Assembly: GCF_024679245.1 (NCBI RefSeq)
Contig: NC_090179.1
Coordinates: forward strand, 186,001-250,000
Source of the DNA: Pseudorasbora parva
Taxonomy: Eukaryota > Chordata > Actinopteri > Cypriniformes > Gobionidae
Length of the DNA stretch: 64,000 nucleotides
Reading direction: 5' to 3'
Of this stretch, positions 55,392 through 64,000 are shown one piece after another. Both the position numbers and the translations under genes were made by a program. The notes under the pieces were generated by a model. That model was not told the DNA's origin. It did no database searches and saw only the letters and a program-made list of their open reading frames with translations. The first letter of the stretch is position 1. Each line of letters opens with the position of its first letter.

Positions 55392-56253
55392 AGCTTTCTA
55401 TTGGGTTTTGACATGCTTCAAAGCCTGCGACGATGGGCTGGACCATAAGCATGTAAATATGTAGCCGGTTAAATATTGTCAAATTGCAAATATTAGTTAA
55501 CAGTTTATTTCTTATGTTAAATGTAACTGTTACAATATATTTTAAACATTTAGCCTATATACGTCCAAGTTTTTTTTTTTAAGTAGGCCTACTTATTTTT
55601 ATTCAATCATCTCAGATGCATTTTTTATGGCATGCCATGCAGCCGTCGACCGATTCGGCCCCGCAAAGCTGCGGACAGTGGAAATATGCACTCATCCCAG
55701 AAGATGATGTCCCGCTCAGGCCTTACCAGAGTCTCTATTGTGGATTATTCCCCATCCCGGTCCAGCTCCAGCTTCTCCCGCTCAGCGCAATGAAAGTGTA
55801 GAAAAGTGTTTTCTTCTGGTTTGGCTGATAATAAAAATTTGTTGTTTCTAATGTTAAACTTAAGTTATTTTATTGGTCTATAAATAGGCTATAGCCTAGT
55901 TGTAAAAAGCCAACGTAGGCTAATAGACCAATTAATTTTCATTTACACATTTTAAATTACATGACAAGAAAATATATGTATAAACATAAATGTGTTTAAT
56001 GTAGCTACAAATTATAACGTGCATTACAAAAATAAACAATAGCAAGGCTATAGAAAAACCACTTCTCTTTAATTTAGCCTACGTTTGAAGTTAACGAAAA
56101 TGAACAATAGACAGCAGTTCGTTTAATTTACAAATAACTTGCATAAAAAATAATAAGCTAGCCATTTAAATTGTTCTGTGTCGGCCACGCATTCAGCCTT
56201 TGGAGGATCGATGTTTCGTTGACCGTCGTCAGTGAACATTCATTCATTCATTC

Positions 56254-56254
<1 letters not shown>

Positions 56255-56345
<91 letters not shown>
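56255..56345. repeat. TA microsatellite with TGTA interruptions
   Basis: TA array of about 90 bp broken twice by TGTATA, following a short TTCA repeat. Confidence 0.95.
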
Positions 56346-56350
<5 letters not shown>

Positions 56351-57139
56351 TTATTTTAGCATCTAAGTCAGCAGTTTTCGTTTGTTTGTATTTTTTCTTA
56401 TAATTCTGAGTGACAGATGTCACATTTGATTTAGCCTATTTTTCTGTGATATTTGTTTTAGTTATACGGTTTTGACATAGGCTACAGCCTAGGCTGTAAG
56501 AAAAATAAATGATTGCACAGACAATTCCTATCCAGTGTCTCTCTTTCTGTAAGGGAAATTTAAAAGATAGATTCTGGAAACAAAATCTAAATTTAGCTGG
56601 ATCAGTCGGGTTGGGAATAAAATAATTTATAGCGGGTGAGCCCGGAGTGAATTTTGCGCGATCGGAAAATACAGCGCCGCGCAGATTATATTTTGAAGGC
56701 TATTTAAAGAAAGTGTATGGGAAAAAAAGAAACAGCGAAAAGGGTGATAATGGACTGATTCCTCTTCTTGAGATAATGGTTGAGAAATAAATAGCATTTA
56801 AAAATTGGGGAAATTAAAGTTTATCTTGCTCAGGGCAGGGAACTGGGAACTGTGTGAATGCACTAACGTTGAACGTTTTATTTACTTCTAGCGCTTGCGC
56901 TGTTGTGTTCAATAGTACCCAGGCTACACTTGAGTTACCGACCGCTACCGTCTTTAACTGGAATCTGATCGAGTGCCGCGGGAATGCGGACCAGTCAAAT
57001 CCTGTAGTCACCAGTGTGCTATGAATTCTGGGATAGGGAAGGCTGCGAAGTTATGGGAAGGTCCCATCTGCTGTAGCCTTCCTTTGCCTGAGAACCGAAG
57101 GGCGCATTTTGAAGTCGCTCATGAATTGCGGCAGCCTTC

Positions 57140-57296
57140 GTCGCACCGCTGTGACGCAATCGCACTTCAAATGTGGCCTTCAGAGGTGCAGCTCTCCCTT
57201 TGGGACAGCCTACGTAGTGCCACTGTGACGTAATCGCACTTCAAATGCGGCCTTCAGAGGGTGCAGCCTTCACATTGGGACAGTCTTCGTAGTGCA
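57140..57296. repeat. About 74-bp tandem repeat, terminal part of the 5.2 kb element
   Basis: GTGACGCAATCGCACTTCAAAT at 57151 (first 20 bases) recurs 74 bp later at 57225 as GTGACGTAATCGCACTTC. A third unit (TATGACGTAATCGCACTTC) follows the nested CACTG element at 60003. Each unit ends in TTTGGGACAGCC..CGTAGTG or similar. Confidence 0.75.
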
Positions 57297-59998
57297 CACT
57301 GTAAAAAATTGTGTCGTAAAATAACGGTAATCTACTGGCAGCTGTGGTTGCCAGCAATGTACTGTTAATTTACAGCCCTCTACTGTTTATATATAGCTCT
57401 CATTTTTTACAGTATTTTACCGTAATAATACCATGAAAGGTAACTTTTCATTTGGAAAACTGATTGCTTCAAACAGTTCTCATTTTAAAACTAGTATTTA
57501 TAGGTGTTTGTATCGTAAAACTTCCTTTGAGTCCTTTCACACTTGTAAGGTGTAGTAGTGAAATAATTTAGAAACATGACTTTAACTTCACTTTTTGCGG
57601 TTCATTGTGAGCAATAGCACACACGCATGTGATAAATTACTCAACAAACGGCTCATAACTGCATCAGCAAACACAGTCACTGCCGTTAAATAAAGCATCA
57701 GGCAGCATATCATCAATGTTTCTCTGCTCATCCTGGACTGAAGCACAGGCTCTACTCTTCAGCACAACGGTAACCCACAAAACTAATGAATTCAACTAAA
57801 ACATCTCTTCTATATCATCTTGTGCAACAACACAAACACAGGTCATTTTAATATTTACTCTCCTTATCAGTTACTGACTTTGCACAACTTTTTTCTATTA
57901 ACTTGCACTAATATTTCAGTGAAAATATCTTAAATCATCTGGTAAATTAGACTGTTATGTTTTACAGTATATTACTGTTTTTCCTTGATTTAACGGTAAT
58001 CTACTGGCAGCTCTGGTTGCCAGTAAAGTGCCGTTTTTTTACAGAACTTTTCTGTAAATGAATTTACAGTTTCTTACTGTTAATTTACGGTTCCCTCTGT
58101 GGGTTTTTTCATCTAACCCCTTTAACCCTTTTAACCCCACAGCAAAATCTTCAGTTTTAAATCAACACTGAGGAGTGTACACACTACAGAGTGTTAGAGT
58201 AATTGAAGCATTGATGAAGTTCATGAGATAATTAAGAGATGAATTAAGTGATAACTGAGAACACCTGTTAACAAACATCACTGAAGGACAGAGAAACACA
58301 AGAACTACAACTGACTTCAGCCACAGCTTTAGATGAAATCAACTGAAGATAAAAGAAGACATTAAATCTCTGAAGATCTCAGCAGAGGATTAAACTACTC
58401 CACAAACAGCATTACCAGCTTCACACATTACTAACCAGACTGACTCTATTTCTGTCAGACGTCTACAGAAGCTCTTATTGGGAATTATCAGATCTTTAGG
58501 TGTTGATGTTTAATTGAAAATATTTGGTCACCATTATCGTGATTAGTGTTTGCTTCAGTTGGGATCTTGGCCCTTGACTTTGTAATGATAGTCAGTCTGC
58601 TATAACTGTGTGTTTCGTAAACACATTTATTGTAGCAAAAAAAGCCAAGAAAAAAACCATGGTCAGAAATGATTGACTATGTTTTGCTATAATTGTAATA
58701 GGATGTTTAGCTTGTTAATCTTGTCCAGTGTTTCTTCCCCAAACAAGCCCATTCTTTTAAAAACACATATAAACTCTTATTTTACGTTATTAAACTGGGA
58801 CCCTTCTGAAATTATTAACCACTGATTAGGAATTAGATATAATTTATAAAGTCATGAGTTCAAAAATTAGTTTGCTCTCTGCTGTCATTTAGACTCACAT
58901 AGACATGAAGAATCAGCACATGAATCTCAACAATGGTGACAATCAATAAAAAAAACGAACAGATCAACTCTGAACATCACAAAACACTACTTAAAGTCAA
59001 CACAACAACAGCACCAAAAATAAACGCAAATAATAAGAATTAAAGAAAATAACCAGGCTATTCAGCAGCATAATTTATTCGTGCCGCAATGCATGCTGGG
59101 AGTTTTGAGTGTCACCACGGCTGAGATTCATACGCCGATTCTTGATGTCTGTGTGAGTCAGATTGATTCAGATGTTTTGACCACAAGCGTTCCCATGCTC
59201 TTCAAATTATCTGGTTGTTGCAATACTGATGTTATAAAATTGTAGGGTTCAAGTTCTGCAAAAAATAAAGCGTCAACTACATGTTTATAGACAAGACTAG
59301 TAAATTATTAGTGAATTAAACCATTATTAAATAGTCAACATAACCAACTCATGGTTTTTTCTCAGCTTTGCTTGCTATAACACATGTATTGAAAACACAC
59401 CATTACAGCAGCGAGAGAATAACTAATGTTATTGCGTCGATGTTCAAGAGCCCAACTAAAGCAAACACTGATCACCATAATGGTAACGTCAGAAGAACCA
59501 ATAAAACATCATCTGTTAATTCTCAATAAGAGCTTCTGTAGACGTCTGACAGAAATAAAGTCAGTCTGGTTAGTAATGTGTGAAGCTGGTCATGCTGTTT
59601 GTGGAGTTGTTCAATCCTCTGATGAGATCTTCAGAGATTTAATGTCTTCTTTTATCTTCAGTTGATGAAATCATGTTTCTCTTTCCTTCAGTGATAACAG
59701 CAGGTGTTCATCAGTGTCTGAGTTCACTCTCTTCTTTCCTCTCTCTCTGTCGAGTGGTCTATATCAGTGAACTAGTGTAGGGAATAGTGAATAAGGGAAG
59801 AGGGAGTGAATTTGAACACAGCCTCTGAGTGTCGACTTTAAGCGTGTTAATTCACAGTATATTACTGTTGGCTATTTTCTCGAAAATGACAAATATTACC
59901 CAGAATGCATTGTTTTCTACAGTATATTACTGTTTTAATGGAAAACAGCAATTTACTGTCAAAATGTGGCCGTTTTTTTACAGCATTTTTTTACAGTG
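57297..59998. mobile_element. CACTG-ended element, second family member, 2.7 kb
   Basis: The ends are CACTGTAAAAAATT (57297) and TTTTTTTACAGTG (59998), flanked by CA on both sides (57295-57296, 59999-60000). Joining the flanks restores the 74-bp tandem repeat of the host element. It shares ACTGGCAGCTGTGGTTGCCAG-type subterminal blocks, a foldback (about 58200-58450 against 59460-59730) and the centre GCCGCAATGCATGCTGGGAG with the 1735-6878 element. No transposase. Confidence 0.75.
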
Positions 59999-60066
59999 CA
60001 GGTATGACGTAATCGCACTTCAAATGCGGCCTTCGAAGTGCGCGCACTTCACTTTGGGACACAGCT

Positions 60067-60473
60067 AGGGTCTGTATTAAGACCTGCACTGATCTAATTA
60101 CCTCAGCTGTAGGCTACACGTTCACTAAAGACATATCCGACTGTGTTTAAATCAATACTCGCCAGACCATGCATTTTAACATATGTTTGACCATTCAAAC
60201 CCAAACAATAATCCGCGAAAGAACTGAATGGCGATCGCATGTTTGTTGTCTGAAAGGCGTGTGCGCCCTTCAGGTCAGAGTCCAATAGCGCGAGCACGTC
60301 CCGCGCAGCGCTTTTTCTCCTCATGCATGCATATTTCTGTTGCTTTCTCTGTCATGCGCTGTGCGTATATATTTAACTCTTCTACTACTTCCAATGTTTA
60401 GTGAACGGTGGAAGCAGAGCTCTGCACACACGTCTACTCCTGACACCTGCTGTCACACACCCACGCACATTAA
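60067..60473. other. Remaining hAT-like host sequence, no gene
   Basis: About 400 bp between nested elements, with CGCGCAGCGCTTTTTCTCC near 60301. No ORF with a domain. Confidence 0.4.
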
Positions 60474-61127
60474 AGGGATCCCCTGGTGTTGAGACTTGTA
60501 TGGCTTAATATAACATAAATGATGTCTCTTACTGAATTATGTAGTAGAAAACCCATGAAAGATCTATGTTATTTAAAAAATCGATTTTATATTTGGACCA
60601 TGGGCGGCGCCATTTTGTTTGCGTTCTAGGTTGATGACGTAGATTGGTTGAACTCCTCAATCAGCTGGCGTTACCCGTAGCTATTTTTACCACAACGCAA
60701 CTCGAAAATTGTTTCAGAGTTAAACAAAACCAATGAATTGCTTTGTAATTGTACTTAAAACACACTCAAACATACATGTGCACACAAACTCACCTACACA
60801 AACAGATCGGCGGCCGGGCACACACACCTGACAGACTGCGTCTCAATCGAGATGTTGGGCTGCTCAGTCTCCATGACAGGGGCTGAATCCGAAATCGACC
60901 CCCTATACCCTGAAATAGGGCATTATTTGAAGGGACGGCCATTTGTAGTGTTGTCCGACATCATAGTGGACATGTTCGAGTGCAGTCATTCAGTCTCACG
61001 TTGCACCGCAATAACGAGTGTACAGCCGATTTACAAACAGCTGTCCGACTTCACGCACCCAAACATACATGTGGACACAAACTCTCTCGCTCACACAGAC
61101 TCACACACACCCCAACAGATCGGCGCG

Positions 61128-61174
<47 letters not shown>

Positions 61175-62118
61175 GAGGCGCGAACAGATCGGCGCGAACA
61201 CACACGCACTGCGTGCGCGCATACATCACTATTCCCTGTGTTGATATCATAGATAGACTGTTGATATGCAGTAGATTAACTGTAATGCCTAATGTTTCCA
61301 GCAGAGGGAAATATCTAGGTAGGATGATGGGATAAGTTAACGTGAGGAAGAGAGGCAGGATGTTTTGGTGATGATGCATGGGATTGGTTTGTGCATTAAA
61401 GTTTGAGCACGCTCAGTGAATTAACCTCAATCTTTAAACTTTCACTTTTAAGACACAAATTACTTTCGCTACTTTTGTTCACTAATACAACTTGAAGGAG
61501 TGAATGAAGACGATCGAGTGTGTGAAGTCGGACAGCTGTTGTGTGTAAATCGGCTGTACACTCGTTATTGCGGTGGAACGTGAGACTGAATGACTGCACT
61601 CGAACATGTCCACTATGGTGTCGGACAACACTACAAATGGCCGTCCCTTCAAATAATGCCCTATTTCAGGGTATAGGGGGTCGATTTCGGATTCAGCCCC
61701 TGTAGTGGAGACTGAGCAGCCCAACATCTCGATTGAGACACAACGCAGTCTGTCAGGTGTGTGTGCCCGCCCGCCGATCTGTTTGTGACTTGTGTAGGTG
61801 AGTTTGTGTGCACATGTATGTTTGAGTGTGTTTTAAGTACAATTACAAAGCAATTCATTGGTTTTGTTTAACTCTGAAACAATTTTCGAGTTGCGTTGTG
61901 GTAAAAATAGCTACGGGTAATGCCAGCTGATTGAGGAGTTCAACCAATCTACGTCATCAACCTAGAACACAAACAAAATGGCGCCGCCCATGGTCCAAAT
62001 ATAAAATCGATTTTTTAAAATAACGTAGATCTTTCATGGGTTTTCTACTACATAATTCAGTAAGAGACATCATTTATGTTATATTAAGCTATACAAGTCT
62101 CAACACCAGGGGATCCCT
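60474..62118. mobile_element. TTAA-target element copy B, complete
   Basis: The ends AGGGATCCCCTGGTGTTGAG and CTCAACACCAGGGGATCCCT-type inverse are flanked by TTAA (60470-60473, 62119-62122). The long inverted arms (about 60474-60830 and 61765-62118) include CCATGGGCGGCGCCATTTTG. A second internal inverted pair carries GAGATGTTGGGCTGCTCAGT, CCCTATACCCTGAAATAGGG and ACATGTTCGAGTGCAGTCAT (60848-61000 against 61580-61735). A CA run lies at 61127-61170. No transposase. It is the reference for the deleted copies A and C. Confidence 0.85.
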
Positions 62119-62122
62119 TTAA

Positions 62123-62246
62123 GAATACAGCTCATGTTAGCGCTATCCTCCTTAAAGTACCGGTACTAATAATAGTCCATATCGTACCGTTTGTAATAGC
62201 AGAGTATCGCAATACTTTTCTAGTACCGGTATATCGTGCAACACTA
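62123..62246. mobile_element. Right terminal segment of the hAT-like composite
   Basis: Contains AAAGTACCGGTACTAATAAT and TAGTACCGGTATATCG, and ends in CGTGCAACACTA, the inverted terminal sequence matching the left end at 44187. No ORF. Confidence 0.6.
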
Positions 62247-62595
62247 CTCCCTAAGCATGAACGCGTCTGAAGTATGAATGAAACTAGTCCAATCCTTATT
62301 GGTCCTACGTCATGACGTAGATGTGACGGCATACCCGGAAGCTATAAAGGGGAGCCCGGCGCATTGTAGCGTCAATTATCGCGATGAAGCAAAATGCTCT
62401 CAGGCGATACGGGGTGTGGTGACGAGACGCAGTGCTCGTTCCCTCTCAGGGAACAAGGGTTATATATATAACCCGAGCCGTTCCCTATACCGAGGGAACT
62501 TCGCACTGCGTCGAAACAACGAATTGGGGAACGAGGGCCCACTAGGCCACACCAAGAATACGCCTGCCCTATTGTGAGCTGGAGACCAGGCACCA

Positions 62596-63591
62596 TTAGG
62601 ACTGGAGTACCCTGCCACCGGGGGTCGCAGGGAGGTGTAAGCTGTAAAACCTTATGAAAGTGTGCTGAGTAGCCCAGCCGGCCGCTTCACAGATGTCCTG
62701 CATAGGGACTCCGGACAGAAGGGCCACCGAGGAGGCCATGCCTCTAGTCGAGTGGGCTCTCAAGGCAATAGGTGAAGGCAGATTGCGCACCTGATATGCC
62801 AAAGCTATTGCCTGCACAATCCAATTACTGATAGTAGGGGTTGACGCAGGCAGCCCTTTCTAGGGTGAGCCAAAACACACTAACAGCTGGTCTGATTTCC
62901 TCCACTGAGCTGACCTTTCCAGATAAATCCTTAGGGCCCGAACTGGACACAAAAGGAACAATCTCCCTTCTTCCGCCGTCACGTGGGGCGGAGGATGAAA
63001 TGCCCGAAGAACCAATGATCTGACCGTACTGGACGGAACCTTAGGCACATACCCTGGCCTAGGGTGCAGTACGGCCTTTACTCCTCCCGGGGCAAACTCC
63101 AAGCAGGTTGGCGTGATGGTCAAGGCTTGAAGACATCCCACTCTCCTGAGAGAGGTAATAGCTAGGAGGAACGCCACTTTAAGCATGAGATTTTTAGGTT
63201 CTGCTGCCTCTAGTGGTTCAAAGGGGGCCTCGGCCAGGCCTTCGAGAACCACTGCCAGATCCCAGGTTGGAACTCTGGTACGCACTACAGGTCTCATTCT
63301 ACGTGCCCCACGAGGGAAACGTACAACCAAATGGTGCCTACCCAATGGCCCATCACCTAACGGAGCGTGGAAAGCCCCAATAGCTGCCACATACACCTTA
63401 AGTGTGGACGGGGTAAGCCCTGCAGAGAAACGATCTTGGAGGAACTCCAATACTGAAGCCACTGGGCAGTTAACTGGGTCCACCTCACGCTCTCTACACC
63501 AAGTGACAAAGACATTCCACTTGAGGTTGTGTAATCTCCTAGTAGACGGGGCCCTAGAGCTAAATAAGGTCTCTATAACGTCCGCTGGCAA
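62596..63591 (-). pseudogene. DIRS tyrosine recombinase, one in-frame stop
   Basis: The N-terminal 243 codons (62860-63591) begin in the PADVIETLFSSRAPSTRR region, a core-binding domain, then TPSTLKVYVAAIGAFH and AITSLRRVGCLQALT with the first catalytic Arg. A TAG at 62860-62862 follows VCFGSP. The same frame continues KGLPAS... to LRAHSTRGMASSVALLSG (the H-x-x-R pair), MQDICEAAGWATQHTF and RFYSLH with the nucleophilic Tyr, stopping at 62596. All four classes of catalytic residue are visible. The enzyme would integrate circular DNA copies. The single nonsense codon makes this copy inactive unless read through. The true start is uncertain because DIRS frames overlap. Confidence 0.85.
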
Positions 63592-63615
63592 TCCCTCCTC
63601 TCGATACCTGGCCCC

Positions 63616-63963
63616 CTAAGGGGCCAGACCCAGAGGTTCCAAATTTCGGGGCGGGGGTGAAATATTGTGCCCCCTGCCTGCGATAGGAGCTATTATGTCC
63701 GAGAACCATACTCGAGTTGGCCAACGAGGAGCTACCAGAAGGAGACTGACTCCTTGTTGCCGAACCCTCTCCAGGACCTCTGGGAGCAGAGCGACAGGGG
63801 AAAATGCATACAGACGCTGCCTCGGCCACGTCTGTTCCATGGCGTCCAACCCCAGCGGGGCTGGGTGCGTGAGGGAGAACCAAAGTGGACAGTGGGACGT
63901 CTCTCGAGACGCAAACAGATCCACTTCCACTGGGCCGAACCTCCTGACAATTGCCTCCACCAC
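63616..63963 (-). CDS. DIRS RNase H / methyltransferase-like region, C-terminal part
   Basis: A minus-strand frame with VRRFGPVEVDLFASRETSHC, PLWFSLTHPAPLGLDAMEQ, YAFSPVALLPEVLERVR and LLVAPRWPTRVWFSDII. This is the block that follows RT and RNase H in DIRS polyproteins. The frame is open to the right and probably continues past the window edge at 64000. It overlaps the recombinase leader in another frame, as is usual in DIRS. Start not defined. Confidence 0.75.
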   Translation of the reverse strand: MVEAIVRRFGPVEVDLFASRETSHCPLWFSLTHPAPLGLDAMEQTWPRQRLYAFSPVALLPEVLERVRQQGVSLLLVAPRWPTRVWFSDIIAPIAGRGHNISPPPRNLEPLGLAP

Positions 63964-64000
63964 CTCTGGGTGGAGCCGCCATTCCCCGGGCCTCAGCCCC

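Larger units (their letters stand above)
54899..60066. mobile_element. 5.2 kb DNA element with AGCTGTGTCCCAAAGTGAAG ends
   Basis: Perfect 20-bp terminal repeats: AGCTGTGTCCCAAAGTGAAG at 54899-54918 and its exact inverse at 60047-60066. Subterminal GCGCACTTC and CTTCGAAG motifs recur at both ends. No matching target duplication was found in the flanks (AATATAGG, AGGGTCTG). A CACTG element (57297-59998) is nested near the right end, so the original length was about 2.5 kb. The left part includes TA arrays and minor ORFs without recognised domains (55616-55801 plus, 56814-57011 minus). The class is unknown, possibly hAT. Confidence 0.7.
44187..62246. mobile_element. 18,060-bp hAT-bounded composite insertion in DIRS
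   Basis: The left end is TAGTGTTGTCACGATACC; the right end, read inward, is TAGTGTTGCACGATATACC. Both fit the hAT terminal rule YARNG and differ by one base plus a short indel. CTCCCTAA flanks both sides (44179-44186, 62247-62254), and joining the flanks restores continuous DIRS terminal sequence. Inside are an L2 piece, an LTR retrotransposon, a 5.2 kb element with a nested CACTG element, and TTAA element copy B. Subtracting these leaves about 1.2 kb. Caution: the subterminal sequences of the two ends look unlike each other, and no transposase was found. Confidence 0.65.
62247..64000 (-). mobile_element. DIRS-type tyrosine-recombinase retrotransposon, 3' part
   Basis: Minus-strand DIRS element running off the right edge. 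It shows the end of the RNase H/methyltransferase-like region, the tyrosine recombinase, and about 340 bp of terminal sequence with the GAGAGGGAACGAGCACTGCG motif and its internal inverse. It is interrupted by the 18 kb composite; its last 82 bp are at 44105-44186. DIRS elements use a recombinase instead of an integrase and make no target duplication. Confidence 0.85.

Noticed and set aside
54891..60074. 8-bp target duplication for the 5.2 kb element
   Set aside because: The flanks AATATAGG and AGGGTCTG do not match, so no duplication is claimed.
44187..62246. A virus-like giant transposon with its own structural genes inside the 18 kb composite
   Set aside because: All recognised coding sequence belongs to known retroelement families nested inside. 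No capsid, polymerase B or other giant-element gene was seen.

Overview
This window looks like nuclear DNA of a teleost fish, most likely a cyprinid (carp, goldfish or zebrafish relative). The evidence is vertebrate-type exons with GT-AG introns and a dense mix of fish mobile elements: Tc1, hAT, PIF-like, CACTA-like and TTAA-target DNA elements, L2, L1-like and RTE-like LINEs, three Ty3/gypsy lineages and a DIRS element. There are also long GT/CA microsatellites and no bacterial-style operons. The species call is inference; no host marker gene was available for comparison.

Only two host genes are visible. At 884-1434 (minus strand) are the first two coding exons of a Neu3-type sialidase, whose last exon lies off the left edge. 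At 19007-28713 (plus strand) is a complete two-exon WDR53-like WD-repeat gene encoding 345 aa, with an 8.7 kb intron full of mobile elements. The two genes are transcribed away from each other.

Layout. 1-7 kb: Neu3 exons, then a LINE 3' end split by a 5.1 kb CACTG-ended element. 7.1-10.3 kb: an 82-bp minisatellite with about 39 units. 10.4-18.6 kb: foldback, PIF-like and hAT elements and a small THAP-domain ORF. 19.0-28.7 kb: WDR53; its intron holds an L1-like remnant, a gypsy remnant, a 1.3 kb element with 3-bp target duplications, and a TTAA element carrying an apparently intact Tc1 transposon. 28.7-31.7 kb: tandem copies of the WDR53 stop-codon region, then a hAT element swollen by a 28-bp minisatellite. 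31.7-43.8 kb: L2, hAT/ZBED and chromodomain-gypsy remnants. 43.8-64 kb: a second copy of the WDR53 3' flank, then a DIRS element split by an 18,060-bp segment.

The most striking structure is that split DIRS element. The interrupting segment (44187-62246) has matching hAT-like ends and 8-bp target duplications. It carries an L2 fragment, a nearly complete 8.7 kb LTR retrotransposon (with a -1 frameshift signal), a 5.2 kb element that itself contains a second CACTG element, and a TTAA element. Removing the nested insertions leaves roughly 1.2 kb of original hAT-like DNA.

No RNA genes, CRISPR arrays or bacterial features were seen. Copy numbers and divergences are hand estimates.
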